A stretch of 64,000 nucleotides of DNA from Ideonella alba (GTDB taxonomy: Bacteria > Pseudomonadota > Gammaproteobacteria > Burkholderiales > Burkholderiaceae_C): positions 310,001 to 374,000 of the forward strand of contig NZ_JAGQDF010000004.1 in NCBI RefSeq assembly GCF_018069875.1. Direction: 5' to 3'. Positions 56,903-64,000 of this stretch are shown here, in pieces; position 1 is the stretch's first letter; each line of letters starts with the position of its first letter. A program made the translations under genes and the position numbers. Below the pieces are notes generated by a model that did not search any database, was not told the origin of the DNA, and worked only from the letters and a program-made list of their open reading frames with translations.

Positions 56903-58783
56903 TCAGCTGCCGACGGGGCCGCCGTCGGCGCGGCGGATCACCAGCGTGGCCGACCGGGGCCGGCCGTCGGGGCGCTGGTCGGGCCAGTTCGAGAAGCGGC
57001 GCGGCTGGGCCGGGTCGTTGCGCTCGCCGGGTGCCTCGCCCGGGTGCTGGATGTTGATGAACATCGTGCGGCCATCGGGCGTGCCGGTGGCGCCGGTGAT
57101 CTCGCAGCCCACCGGGCCGACCAGGAAGCGGCGCACCTCACCGCTGGCCGGGTCGGCGGCCAGCATGGCGTTGTTGCCCAGGCCGGCGTGCTCGCCGCGG
57201 CCCATCACGCTGCTGCTCATGTCGGTCTGGATCCAGAGCAGGCCGCGGCCGTCGACCCACAGGCCGTCGGGGCAGCCGAAGGCGTCGCCGCGGATGTTGC
57301 CGCGCGCCTCGGGGCGCTCGGCCGCGGGGTCGCCGGCCAGCACGAAGTGGTTCCAGCGGAAGGCCTCGCCGTCATGGTCGCCGTCTTCCTTCCAGCGGAT
57401 GATCTGGCCCATGGTGTTGCGCGCGCGCGGGTTGGCGGCATCGGGCGCGGGCTGGCCTTCGGTGCCGCGGCGGCTGTGGTTGGTCAGCGTGCTGTAGACC
57501 CAGCCGTCATGGTCGACCGCGGTCCATTCGGGGCGGTCCATCTTGGTGGCGCCCAGCAGGTCGCTGGCCTGGCGGGCCTTGACCAGCACCTCGCCCTGGT
57601 CGGCGAAGCCGTTGGCCGCGGTCAAGGGGCCCTGGCCGTGCACCAGCGGCAGCCAGCGGCCGCGGCCGTCGGCATCGAAGCGGGCGACGCTGAGTGTGCC
57701 GTGGTCCAGCAGTGTGGCGTTGGCGCGGGCGCCGCCGGGCTGGATCTTGTCGCGGCTGACGAAGCGGTAGAGGTACTCGTTGGCGGCGTCCTCGCCCATG
57801 TAGACCACCGCCCGGCCGTCGCGCGTGCGCACGGTAGTGGCGCCCTCGTGCGCGGCGCGGCCCAGTGCGGTGCGCTTGACCGGCGTGCTGGCGGGGTCGA
57901 AAGGGTCGATCTCGACCACCCAGCCGAAGCGGTTGGGCTCGTTCGGGTGGCGGCCGGCGTCGAAGCGCTCGTCGTGCAGGTGCCAGCCCAGCCAGGCCTG
58001 CTCGCCGGCCCGCAGGCCCCAGCGGCGCTGGTGGGCGTCGGGCTCGGGTGGCGGCTGGAAGTAGCCGATGAAGTTTTCCTCGCAGGTCAGGTAGGTGCCC
58101 CAGGGCGTGATGCCGCTGGCGCAGTTGTTGAACGTGCCCAGGATGCGCTCGCCCTTGGGATCGGCGGCGGTGCGCAGCAGCGGGTGGCCGGCGGCCGGGC
58201 CGCCCACCGCCATCGGCGTGCTGGCGGTGATGCGCCGGGCATGGCGCGAGGGCCGCACCACGTCCCAGCGCCCACCCTGCTCGCGCACCTCGATCACCGA
58301 CACGCCGTGCGCGGCCTGCGACTTGCGGACCTTCTCGGCGTTCCAGCCGGCGCGGCCGTCGGGGAACAGCAGTTCGGGATCGACGTACTCGTGGTTCATC
58401 ACCAGCAGGCCGCTGCGGCTGCCGTCCAGGCTGAAGAAGTGCAGGCCGTCGTGGTGCATGCCCAGCTGCGCGGCCTGCTCGTCGGCGCTGTTGCCGGCGT
58501 CCCAGCGGAAGGCGGGCATTGCGCCGGCCAGGCCCACCGGGTCGCCCCAGGGGGCGATGACCTGGGTGGTGTAGCCCTCGGGCACGCTGACCGTGTCGGT
58601 GCGCGACACCGGCACCGGCTTGAAGCCGATCAGCGACGGCGTGGCGGCAGCGGCCAGCGGGGCGGCCCAGCCGGCCGCCGCCAGCGCCACGCCGTGGCGC
58701 AGCGCCGAGCGGCGCGAGGCGTCAATCACCTCGGCCAGGTGCGGGTGGGGGCTGGGGTTGCTGTCTTCGGGTTCGGTGTTCAT
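56903..58783 (-). CDS. PhoX-family (DUF839) alkaline phosphatase, exported
   Basis: A 626-aa protein with an N-terminal twin-arginine-like signal (RRSALRHGVALAAAGW) and the PhoX/DUF839 beta-propeller fold: LVMNHEYVDPELLFPDG, TCEENFIGYFQPP, GRAAHEGATT and VYMGEDAANEYLYRFVS. PhoX enzymes are calcium/iron-dependent phosphomonoesterases of the periplasm that release phosphate from organic esters. No Pho box was identified. It lies 64 bp from the phaC start and 10 bp before the acetate kinase stop. Confidence 0.88.
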   Translation of the reverse strand: MNTEPEDSNPSPHPHLAEVIDASRRSALRHGVALAAAGWAAPLAAAATPSLIGFKPVPVSRTDTVSVPEGYTTQVIAPWGDPVGLAGAMPAFRWDAGNSADEQAAQLGMHHDGLHFFSLDGSRSGLLVMNHEYVDPELLFPDGRAGWNAEKVRKSQAAHGVSVIEVREQGGRWDVVRPSRHARRITASTPMAVGGPAAGHPLLRTAADPKGERILGTFNNCASGITPWGTYLTCEENFIGYFQPPPEPDAHQRRWGLRAGEQAWLGWHLHDERFDAGRHPNEPNRFGWVVEIDPFDPASTPVKRTALGRAAHEGATTVRTRDGRAVVYMGEDAANEYLYRFVSRDKIQPGGARANATLLDHGTLSVARFDADGRGRWLPLVHGQGPLTAANGFADQGEVLVKARQASDLLGATKMDRPEWTAVDHDGWVYSTLTNHSRRGTEGQPAPDAANPRARNTMGQIIRWKEDGDHDGEAFRWNHFVLAGDPAAERPEARGNIRGDAFGCPDGLWVDGRGLLWIQTDMSSSVMGRGEHAGLGNNAMLAADPASGEVRRFLVGPVGCEITGATGTPDGRTMFINIQHPGEAPGERNDPAQPRRFSNWPDQRPDGRPRSATLVIRRADGGPVGS

Positions 58784-58793
58784 CGGTGCTCCG

Positions 58794-59903
58794 TCAGGCG
58801 TCCAGCAGGCTGAACGCCGCCTGTGCCGCCACGCGGCCTTCATCGGTGGGCACGACCCACAGCTCGACTGCGCTGTCCGCCGCATGGATGGCGGCCACGC
58901 GGTCGCCGCGGGCGGCGCTGTTGGTGCTGGGGTCGAGCCGCACGCCCAGGTGGGCCAGGCCGGCGGCCAGCTCGGCGCGCAGCGCGGCGTCATGCTCCCC
59001 GATGCCGCCGGTGAAGGCGATCGCGTCCAGCCCGCCCAGCACCGCGGCCAGCGCGCCGGCCTCGCGCAGGCAGCGGTGGGTGAACAGGGCGATGGCTTCG
59101 GCGGCGGCCGGTTCGGTGCTGGCGCGCAGGGTGCGCATGTCGGCGCTCAGGCCCGACACGCCTTTCAGGCCGCTGCGGCGGTAGAGCAGGTCTTCCAGCG
59201 CGTCGGCGCTCCAGCCCTGGCGCAGCAGGTGCAGCAGCACGCCGGGGTCGAGGCTGCCGCTGCGCGTGCCCATCATCAGGCCTTCCAGTGCCGAGAAGCC
59301 CATGGTGGTGGCCACCGAGCGGCCGCCGCGCAGCGCGCACAGGCTGGCGCCGTTGCCCAGGTGGGCCAGCAGCACCCGGCCGCCGGCGCGCGCGCTGTGC
59401 TGCGGCAGCGTCTGCGCCAGGTACTGGTAGGACAGGCCGTGAAAGCCGTAGCGGCGCAGGCCCTGCGCGGCCAGTGCGCGGTCGGTGGGCAGGGCCCGCT
59501 CGACCGCCGGCAGCGTGGCGTGGAAGGCGGTGTCGAAGCAGCCCACCTGCGGCAGCTGCGGCAGCGCCTGCAGGAAGGCGGCCACGCCGTCCAGGTTGTG
59601 CGGCTGGTGCAGCGGCGCCAGCGGGGCCAGCGCGCGCAGGCGCTGCAGCGCGGCGGCGTCCAGCCGGCAGGGTGCGATGAACGCCTCGCCGCCGTGGACG
59701 ATGCGGTGGGCCACCGCCAGCAGCCGGGCGCCGCGCTGGGTGCAGTCGTGCAGCAGGCGCTGCAGCGCCGCGCTGAAGGCGGCTTCGCCGGCGGCCTCCA
59801 GGCCCTCGATCTGGCCGGTCCACAGCGCCGCGCCCTGGCGCGGGTAGAGGCCGAACTTCAGCGACGAGGAACCGGCGTTGACGGCCAGCACGGCCTCGGT
59901 CAC
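58794..59903 (-). CDS. ackA: Acetate/propionate family kinase
   Basis: Phosphotransferase interconverting acetyl-phosphate + ADP and acetate + ATP. The ASKHA-fold protein has AVNAGSSSLKFGLY at the N-terminus, LAHLGNGASLCALRGG, GFSALEGLMMGTRSGSLDPG and AFTGGIGEHDAALR. At 369 aa it is about 30 residues shorter than E. coli AckA; internal loops are trimmed but motifs are intact. GTG 59903 with GGAGGG upstream fits the motif start. It lies downstream of the Pta fusion gene and is separated from it by a tandem repeat. Confidence 0.9.
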   Translation of the reverse strand: MTEAVLAVNAGSSSLKFGLYPRQGAALWTGQIEGLEAAGEAAFSAALQRLLHDCTQRGARLLAVAHRIVHGGEAFIAPCRLDAAALQRLRALAPLAPLHQPHNLDGVAAFLQALPQLPQVGCFDTAFHATLPAVERALPTDRALAAQGLRRYGFHGLSYQYLAQTLPQHSARAGGRVLLAHLGNGASLCALRGGRSVATTMGFSALEGLMMGTRSGSLDPGVLLHLLRQGWSADALEDLLYRRSGLKGVSGLSADMRTLRASTEPAAAEAIALFTHRCLREAGALAAVLGGLDAIAFTGGIGEHDAALRAELAAGLAHLGVRLDPSTNSAARGDRVAAIHAADSAVELWVVPTDEGRVAAQAAFSLLDA

Positions 59904-59947
59904 TGGACGACCCTCCGCACGGCGTGCTCCGGGATGAGCGCTTGGGA

Positions 59948-60084
59948 GCGGCCCGGCGGGCTCACTGGAGTACCTTCGTGCTCCGCACTCCGGCATTCGC
60001 CCTTGAGGCGGCTCGGCGGGCTCACTGGAATACCTTCGTGCTCCGCACTCCGGCATTCGCCCTTGAGGCGGCTCGGCGGGCTCA
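59948..60084. repeat. 60-bp tandem repeat between pta and ackA
   Basis: A 60-bp unit (59948-60007) is followed by a second copy (60008-60067, two differences) and a partial third (60068-60084, starting GCGGCTCGGCGG) that ends at the pta stop. Each unit contains CTCCGCACTCCGGCATTCGC. Weaker traces continue to about 59912. It fills most of the 178-bp spacer. Confidence 0.85.
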
Positions 60085-61491
60085 TGCCGCCGCCTCCGGC
60101 GCCGTCTGGCGCGCCAGCAGGGCCGCCAGCGCGGCCGAGGCGACGCGCGAATCCGCCCCGTCGGCGCGGCTGGTCAGCGCGATCGGCACGCGCGCGCCCA
60201 GCACCACGCCGCAGCTGGAGGCGCCGGCCAGGTATTCGAGCTGCTTGGCCAGCATGTTGCCGGCCTCCAGGTCGGGCACGACCAGGATGTCGGCCTGGCC
60301 CGAAACCGGCGAGCTGATGCCCTTGATGCGCGCGGCCTCGGCCGAGATGGCGTTGTCGAAGGCCAGCGGACCGTCCAGCACAGCACCGCTGATCTGGCCG
60401 CGGTCGGCCATCTTGCACAGTGCGGCGGCGTCCAGCGTGGAGGCGATCCGCGGCGTCACCGTCTCCACCGCCGACAGGATGGCCACGCGCGGCCGCGCCA
60501 CGCCCAGCGCCTGCGCCAGCGTGATGGCGTTGCGCACGATGTCGGCCTTGACCTCCAGCGTGGGGGCGATGTTGATGGCCGCATCGGTCACCAGCAGCGG
60601 CTTGGGGTAGGCCGGCACGTCGAAGCGGAAGACATGCGACATGCGCCGGCCGGTGCGCAGCTTCGGTTCGGCCAGCACGGCCTGCATCAGCTCGTCGGTG
60701 TGCAGGCTGCCCTTCATCAGCATCGCCACCTCGCCGCTGGCGGCCAGGGCCGCGCCCTGGGCGGCGGCGGCGTGGCTGTGCGGCACGTCTACCAGGCGGT
60801 GGCGGGACAGGTCCAGGCCCAGGCTGCCGGCCAGCGATTGCAGGCGGTGCGCCGGGCCCACCAGCACCGGCTCGATCAGACCCTGGTCGGCGGCGTCCAG
60901 CGCACCGCGCAGCGAGGGCTCGTCGCAGGGGTGGACCACGGCGCAGCGCACCGGCGCGGCGCCGGAGACGGTCTGCACCCACTCGCGCAGCCGGGCGGCG
61001 GGGTCGAACAGGTGCAGCCGCGGCAGCGCGGGTCGCGGCCGGATGACCTTGTGGGCGGGCGCGCGCACCTCGGCGCGGCCGGTGACCACCTGCTCACCGG
61101 CCTGGTTGTGCACCTCGCAGTCCAGGCTCACGCCGCGCGTGGCCTCGTCCTTGGCGTTGACGGTGACGGTGACGGTCAGCGTGTCGCCCACCCGCACCGG
61201 GCGGTGAAAGCGCAGGTCCTGCGCGACGTAGATGGTGCCCGGCCCGGGGAACTCGGTGCCCAGCACGCTGGAGATCAGCGCGCCGGCCCACATGCCGTGG
61301 GCGATGACGCCGTGGAAGCGCGTGCCCTCGGCGTACTCGGGGTCGAGGTGGGCGGGGTTGTGGTCGCCCGAGACCAGCGCGAAGGCCTGGATGTCGGCCA
61401 TGCTGAGCGTGCGCACCAGCTGGGCGCGCTGGCCCAGGCGCAGCTCGTCGAAGGTCAGGTTCTCGATGGTGTCGGCGGCGATGTCGTCCAT
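60082..61491 (-). CDS. MaoC-Pta fusion: bifunctional enoyl-CoA hydratase / phosphate acetyltransferase
   Basis: A 469-aa protein. Residues 1-150 are a MaoC hot-dog hydratase (FALVSGDHNPAHLDPEYA, with the Asp/His pair, and FHGVIAHGMWAGALISSVLG), and residues about 165-469 a phosphate acetyl/butyryltransferase (EVAMLMKGSLHTDELMQAVL, RMSHVFRFDVPAYPKPLLVTDAAINIAPTLE, GQADILVVPDLEAGNMLAKQ). It would link hydroxyacyl/acyl-CoA handling with acyl-phosphate formation. The ackA gene follows. This fusion is typical for Burkholderiales. ATG 61491 is used. Confidence 0.9.
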   Translation of the reverse strand: MDDIAADTIENLTFDELRLGQRAQLVRTLSMADIQAFALVSGDHNPAHLDPEYAEGTRFHGVIAHGMWAGALISSVLGTEFPGPGTIYVAQDLRFHRPVRVGDTLTVTVTVNAKDEATRGVSLDCEVHNQAGEQVVTGRAEVRAPAHKVIRPRPALPRLHLFDPAARLREWVQTVSGAAPVRCAVVHPCDEPSLRGALDAADQGLIEPVLVGPAHRLQSLAGSLGLDLSRHRLVDVPHSHAAAAQGAALAASGEVAMLMKGSLHTDELMQAVLAEPKLRTGRRMSHVFRFDVPAYPKPLLVTDAAINIAPTLEVKADIVRNAITLAQALGVARPRVAILSAVETVTPRIASTLDAAALCKMADRGQISGAVLDGPLAFDNAISAEAARIKGISSPVSGQADILVVPDLEAGNMLAKQLEYLAGASSCGVVLGARVPIALTSRADGADSRVASAALAALLARQTAPEAAA

Positions 61492-61523
61492 GGGCCCGAT
61501 TCTGCGCCGGCCAGGTGACGGCT

Positions 61524-62258
61524 TCAGGACGCCGCGCTGTCCTCGCGCAGCGCCTTGAGCAGCGCATCCATGTGGATCACGGCGTGGCGCTGGTCGGGGG
61601 CGTCGAGCACGCCCTCGCGCTTGAGCTGCGAGATCAGGCGGCTGGCGGTCTCGATCGTCATGTCGAGCATCGCGCTCATCTCCAGGCGCGCGGGCAGCCA
61701 GACGCTGCCGCCGTCGGCGTACTCGCTGAGCTTGAGCAGCAGGCGCAGCATGCGGTGGCGCGCCGGGCCGGAGCACAGCTCGGTGAGCCACTCGTCCGCG
61801 TCGTCCAGGGCGCGCTGCCAGCGCTTCATCAGGTCGACCAGGATCTCGGGGCGGTCGCGCGAGAGTTCGTCGACCAGGGTGCGTGGCACGCGGCAGACGC
61901 TGACCTCGGTGCAGGCCACGGCGTCGGCAGCGTAGGTCTGGCCCAGCATGGCTTCGAGGCCCAGCATGTCGGAGCGGCCGGCCAGGCGCAGGATGCGGCG
62001 CTCGCCGCGCTCGCTGGTGCGCTCCAGGCGGACGATGCCCTCGCGCACGGTGTAGGCGGCGCTGCCCACTGCCTGGGCGGCATAGAGGCTCTGGCCGGGC
62101 TGCAGCCGGATGTCGGCGATGTGGACGTGGATGCTGTCCAGCGCCGCATGGTCCAGCACGCCGAAGAGGGCAAAACGCCGCACGCCGCAGTCGGCGCAGA
62201 CCTGGGCCTGCGGGTTGAACAGCGCGTGCTTCAGGGGAATCACGGAGGCGGGGCTCAT
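61524..62258 (-). CDS. Crp/Fnr-family transcriptional regulator, FNR-like
   Basis: A 244-aa regulator with an N-terminal cyclic-nucleotide-binding fold (about 40-160) and a C-terminal winged HTH (about 175-240, recognition helix MTIETASRLISQLKREG). Four Cys are placed at 21, 24, 116 and 122; FNR uses four Cys (20, 23, 29, 122) for its [4Fe-4S] cluster, and the third one is not matched here. It could still sense oxygen or NO with a changed ligand set. It lies 32 bp before the Pta fusion on the same strand, a likely regulator of that group. Confidence 0.88.
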   Translation of the reverse strand: MSPASVIPLKHALFNPQAQVCADCGVRRFALFGVLDHAALDSIHVHIADIRLQPGQSLYAAQAVGSAAYTVREGIVRLERTSERGERRILRLAGRSDMLGLEAMLGQTYAADAVACTEVSVCRVPRTLVDELSRDRPEILVDLMKRWQRALDDADEWLTELCSGPARHRMLRLLLKLSEYADGGSVWLPARLEMSAMLDMTIETASRLISQLKREGVLDAPDQRHAVIHMDALLKALREDSAAS

Positions 62259-62339
62259 CCGGCCAGTATGCCGGGGGCCCGGGCCCCGGTGGACGACAGG
62301 CCCTGTTGCCCTATCGGGCAGTGCGGTTGGGCCAGTCAG

Positions 62340-62363
62340 GCGTCAGTAAATACTCACTGACGC
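62340..62363. repeat. Inverted repeat between the Crp gene and the small ORF
   Basis: GCGTCAGT (62340-62347) and ACTGACGC (62356-62363) form an 8-bp stem with an 8-base AT-rich loop. It could be a terminator stem for the small minus-strand gene at 62376 or an operator for the regulator; no T-run follows on either strand. Confidence 0.45.
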
Positions 62364-62375
62364 TCAGGCGCTGCA

Positions 62376-62540
62376 TCAGCGCTTCTGGTCGGCCTTCTGG
62401 GTGCGGGCGCGGGTGCGGCTCTCGCTGTGGCCGACGGACGTCCAGAAGGGTTCGAACTTCTGGCCCTTGTCGGTACCGGCATCAAAGCGCCCCAACGGCA
62501 CGCGGGCAACCGGTTTGTAAGTGTGTGCTGACTTCTGCAT
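62376..62540 (-). CDS. Small basic protein of unknown function
   Basis: A 54-aa basic protein (begins [20 protein letters not shown], ends QKADQKR) with no signal or transmembrane segment. The sequence is not low-complexity and AGGAC sits upstream of ATG 62540. I recognise no family. It is divergent from uvrA, with a 168-bp shared region. Confidence 0.5.
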   Translation of the reverse strand: MQKSAHTYKPVARVPLGRFDAGTDKGQKFEPFWTSVGHSESRTRARTQKADQKR

Positions 62541-62708
62541 GGTGGGTCCTGTCTGGCAGCGCTTGCGGGGCTGCCTCGAGGATGCAACGCAGCATCGTTG
62601 ACGTCGGATGACAAGGCATTCACAAAAAAGCGACGGGTGACCGGGCGGGGCGGGCCGACTATCATGACCGGTTGCCTTCGCCCGGCGCCGTGCCGGGCCG
62701 CTCCCGCC

Positions 62709-64000
62709 ATGTCCGACCACGCCCACGTCCCCGGCCGCGCCCTGATCTCGGTGCGCGGCGCCCGCACCCACAACCTGAAGAACGTCGACCTCGACCTGCC
62801 CAAGCACGCGCTGGTGGTGATCACCGGGCTGTCGGGCTCGGGCAAGTCCAGCCTGGCCTTCGACACGCTGTACGCCGAGGGCCAGCGCCGCTACGTGGAG
62901 AGCCTGTCGGCCTATGCACGGCAGTTCCTGCAGCTGATGGACAAGCCCGATGTCGACGTGATCGAGGGCCTGTCGCCTGCCATCAGCATCGAGCAGAAGG
63001 CCACCAGCCACAACCCGCGCTCCACCGTGGGCACGGTGACCGAGATCCACGACTACCTGCGCCTGCTCTACGCCCGCGCCGGCACGCCCTTCTGCCCCGA
63101 CCACGGCCTGCCGCTGCAGGCGCAGAGCGTGAGCCAGATGGTCGACGCGGTGCTGGCCCTGCCCGAGGGCACCCGGCTGATGGTGCTGGCGCCGGTGGTG
63201 CGCGACCGCAAGGGCGAGTTCGCCGAGCTGTTCCAGGACATGCAGGCCCAGGGCTATGTGCGCTTCCGGGTGGACGGCGCGGTGCTGGACGCGGCGGACG
63301 TGCCGGCGCTCAAGAAGAACGAGAAGCACGACATCGACGTCGTCATCGACCGGCTGAAATCCGGCGAGGGCATGAAGCAGCGCCTGGCCGAGAGCTTCGA
63401 GGCCGCCCTGCGCATCGCTGACGGGCGGGCGATCGGGCTGGAGATGGACAGCGGCCAGGAGCACCTGTTCTCGTCGAAGTATGGCTGCCCGGTGTGCAGC
63501 TATTCGCTGCCGGAGCTGGAGCCGCGCCTCTTTTCGTTCAACGCGCCGGCCGGCGCCTGCCCGCACTGCGACGGCCTGGGCGTGCAGACGGTGTTCGACC
63601 CCGAGCGGGTGGTGGCCTTCCCGTCGCTGAGCCTGGGCTCGGGCGCGATCAAGGGCTGGGACCGGCGCAACGGCTACACCTTCTCGCTGCTGGAGAGCGT
63701 GGCCGCGCATTACCAGGCGGACATCGACCAGCCTTTCGAGGCCCTGCCCGAGGCGCTGCGCCAGGTCATCCTGTACGGCTCGGGCGAGGAAGAGATCAGC
63801 TTCACCTACGAGGCCGAGGGCAAGAACGGCAAGACGCGCAGCGTCAAGCGCTCGCACCCCTTCGAGGGCGTGATCCCGAACTTCGAGCGCCGCTACCGCG
63901 AGACCGACTCGGTCGCGGTGCGCGAGGACCTGGCGCGCTACCAGGCCGCCAAGCCCTGCGCCCACTGCGGCGGCACGCGCCTGAAGCGCGAGGCGCGGCA
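62709..64000 (+). CDS. uvrA: Excinuclease ABC subunit UvrA, N-terminal part (3' end outside window)
   Basis: Damage-recognition ATPase of nucleotide excision repair. Present are [19 protein letters not shown], Walker [16 protein letters not shown], the UvrA signature-domain insert with [14 protein letters not shown], the first zinc module ([19 protein letters not shown] and CPHCDGLG) and the second ([13 protein letters not shown]). About 430 of about 950 residues lie in the window. No LexA-type box is apparent upstream. ATG 62709 is the start. Confidence 0.96.
   Translation, partial: MSDHAHVPGRALISVRGARTHNLKNVDLDLPKHALVVITGLSGSGKSSLAFDTLYAEGQRRYVESLSAYARQFLQLMDKPDVDVIEGLSPAISIEQKATSHNPRSTVGTVTEIHDYLRLLYARAGTPFCPDHGLPLQAQSVSQMVDAVLALPEGTRLMVLAPVVRDRKGEFAELFQDMQAQGYVRFRVDGAVLDAADVPALKKNEKHDIDVVIDRLKSGEGMKQRLAESFEAALRIADGRAIGLEMDSGQEHLFSSKYGCPVCSYSLPELEPRLFSFNAPAGACPHCDGLGVQTVFDPERVVAFPSLSLGSGAIKGWDRRNGYTFSLLESVAAHYQADIDQPFEALPEALRQVILYGSGEEEISFTYEAEGKNGKTRSVKRSHPFEGVIPNFERRYRETDSVAVREDLARYQAAKPCAHCGGTRLKREAR

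Noticed and set aside
59948-60084. Possible CRISPR or coding repeat between pta and ackA
   Set aside because: Units are directly abutting with no spacers, and the reverse-frame peptide has no start context.
62541-62708. SOS box upstream of uvrA
   Set aside because: No CTGT-N8-ACAG or close variant was found between the small ORF and the uvrA start.

Overview
The window is a 64 kb chromosomal stretch of a very GC-rich (about 70 %) Gram-negative bacterium. The gene content (LptA/B/D, SurA, RpoN, class I PHA synthase, MaoC-Pta fusion, DUF4148 proteins, cytochrome c', FCSD-like flavoprotein) and gene orders such as argS-SPOR-dsbA and lptD-surA-rsmA point to a betaproteobacterium of the order Burkholderiales, probably a Leptothrix/Rubrivivax/Ideonella-like member. 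That assignment is inference from family knowledge, not a search. Both window edges cut genes: argS at the left and uvrA at the right.

Layout. 1-6.6 kb holds housekeeping genes (argS 3' end, SPOR protein, dsbA, then lptA-lptB-rpoN-rRNA methyltransferase with overlapping starts). 6.6-17.8 kb has a FrnE-type oxidoreductase, a large lipoprotein, a UvrD-like helicase divergent from a membrane Ser/Thr kinase, a TlpA-like thioredoxin, a transglutaminase-like protein, a 420-bp mosaic of intergenic repeats and cytochrome c'. 18-31 kb holds cytochrome b561, an acyl-CoA catabolic operon (thiolase, acyl-CoA dehydrogenase, CoA transferase), a secreted beta-helix protein, a sulfide-dehydrogenase-like flavoprotein/cytochrome pair, several GNAT acetyltransferases and a MacAB-like export operon. 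31-36.7 kb is the lptD-surA-rsmA operon, divergent from an AmgK-like kinase, followed by a LysR regulator.

36.7-46.7 kb is the accessory part. Two nearly identical DUF4148 genes form a roughly 0.67 kb direct repeat, of which 573 bp appear identical. They bracket a two-gene cassette: a TolC-like coiled-coil lipoprotein with an unassigned C-terminal domain, and a TIR-domain membrane protein. After a GGDEF protein and an FAD oxidoreductase comes a lower-GC island. It carries ParDE with a palindromic operator, a PD-(D/E)xK-like DUF6998 protein, a small CxxC protein behind a consensus-type LexA box, and an overlapping pair of a predicted RNase H-fold protein and a cytosolic Ser/Thr kinase. These are the best candidates for undescribed systems, plausibly defence or stress modules.

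46.7-64 kb returns to core genes: ssb, cupin, recQ, two GGDEF proteins (one with a large beta-propeller sensor), a TrhA/hemolysin III homologue, and a carbon-storage/acetyl-phosphate block (phaC, phoX-like, ackA, MaoC-Pta fusion) beside an FNR-like regulator, then uvrA. No rRNA, tRNA, CRISPR array, transposase, integrase or phage gene was recognised. Most long antisense reading frames here are GC-bias shadows and were left out.
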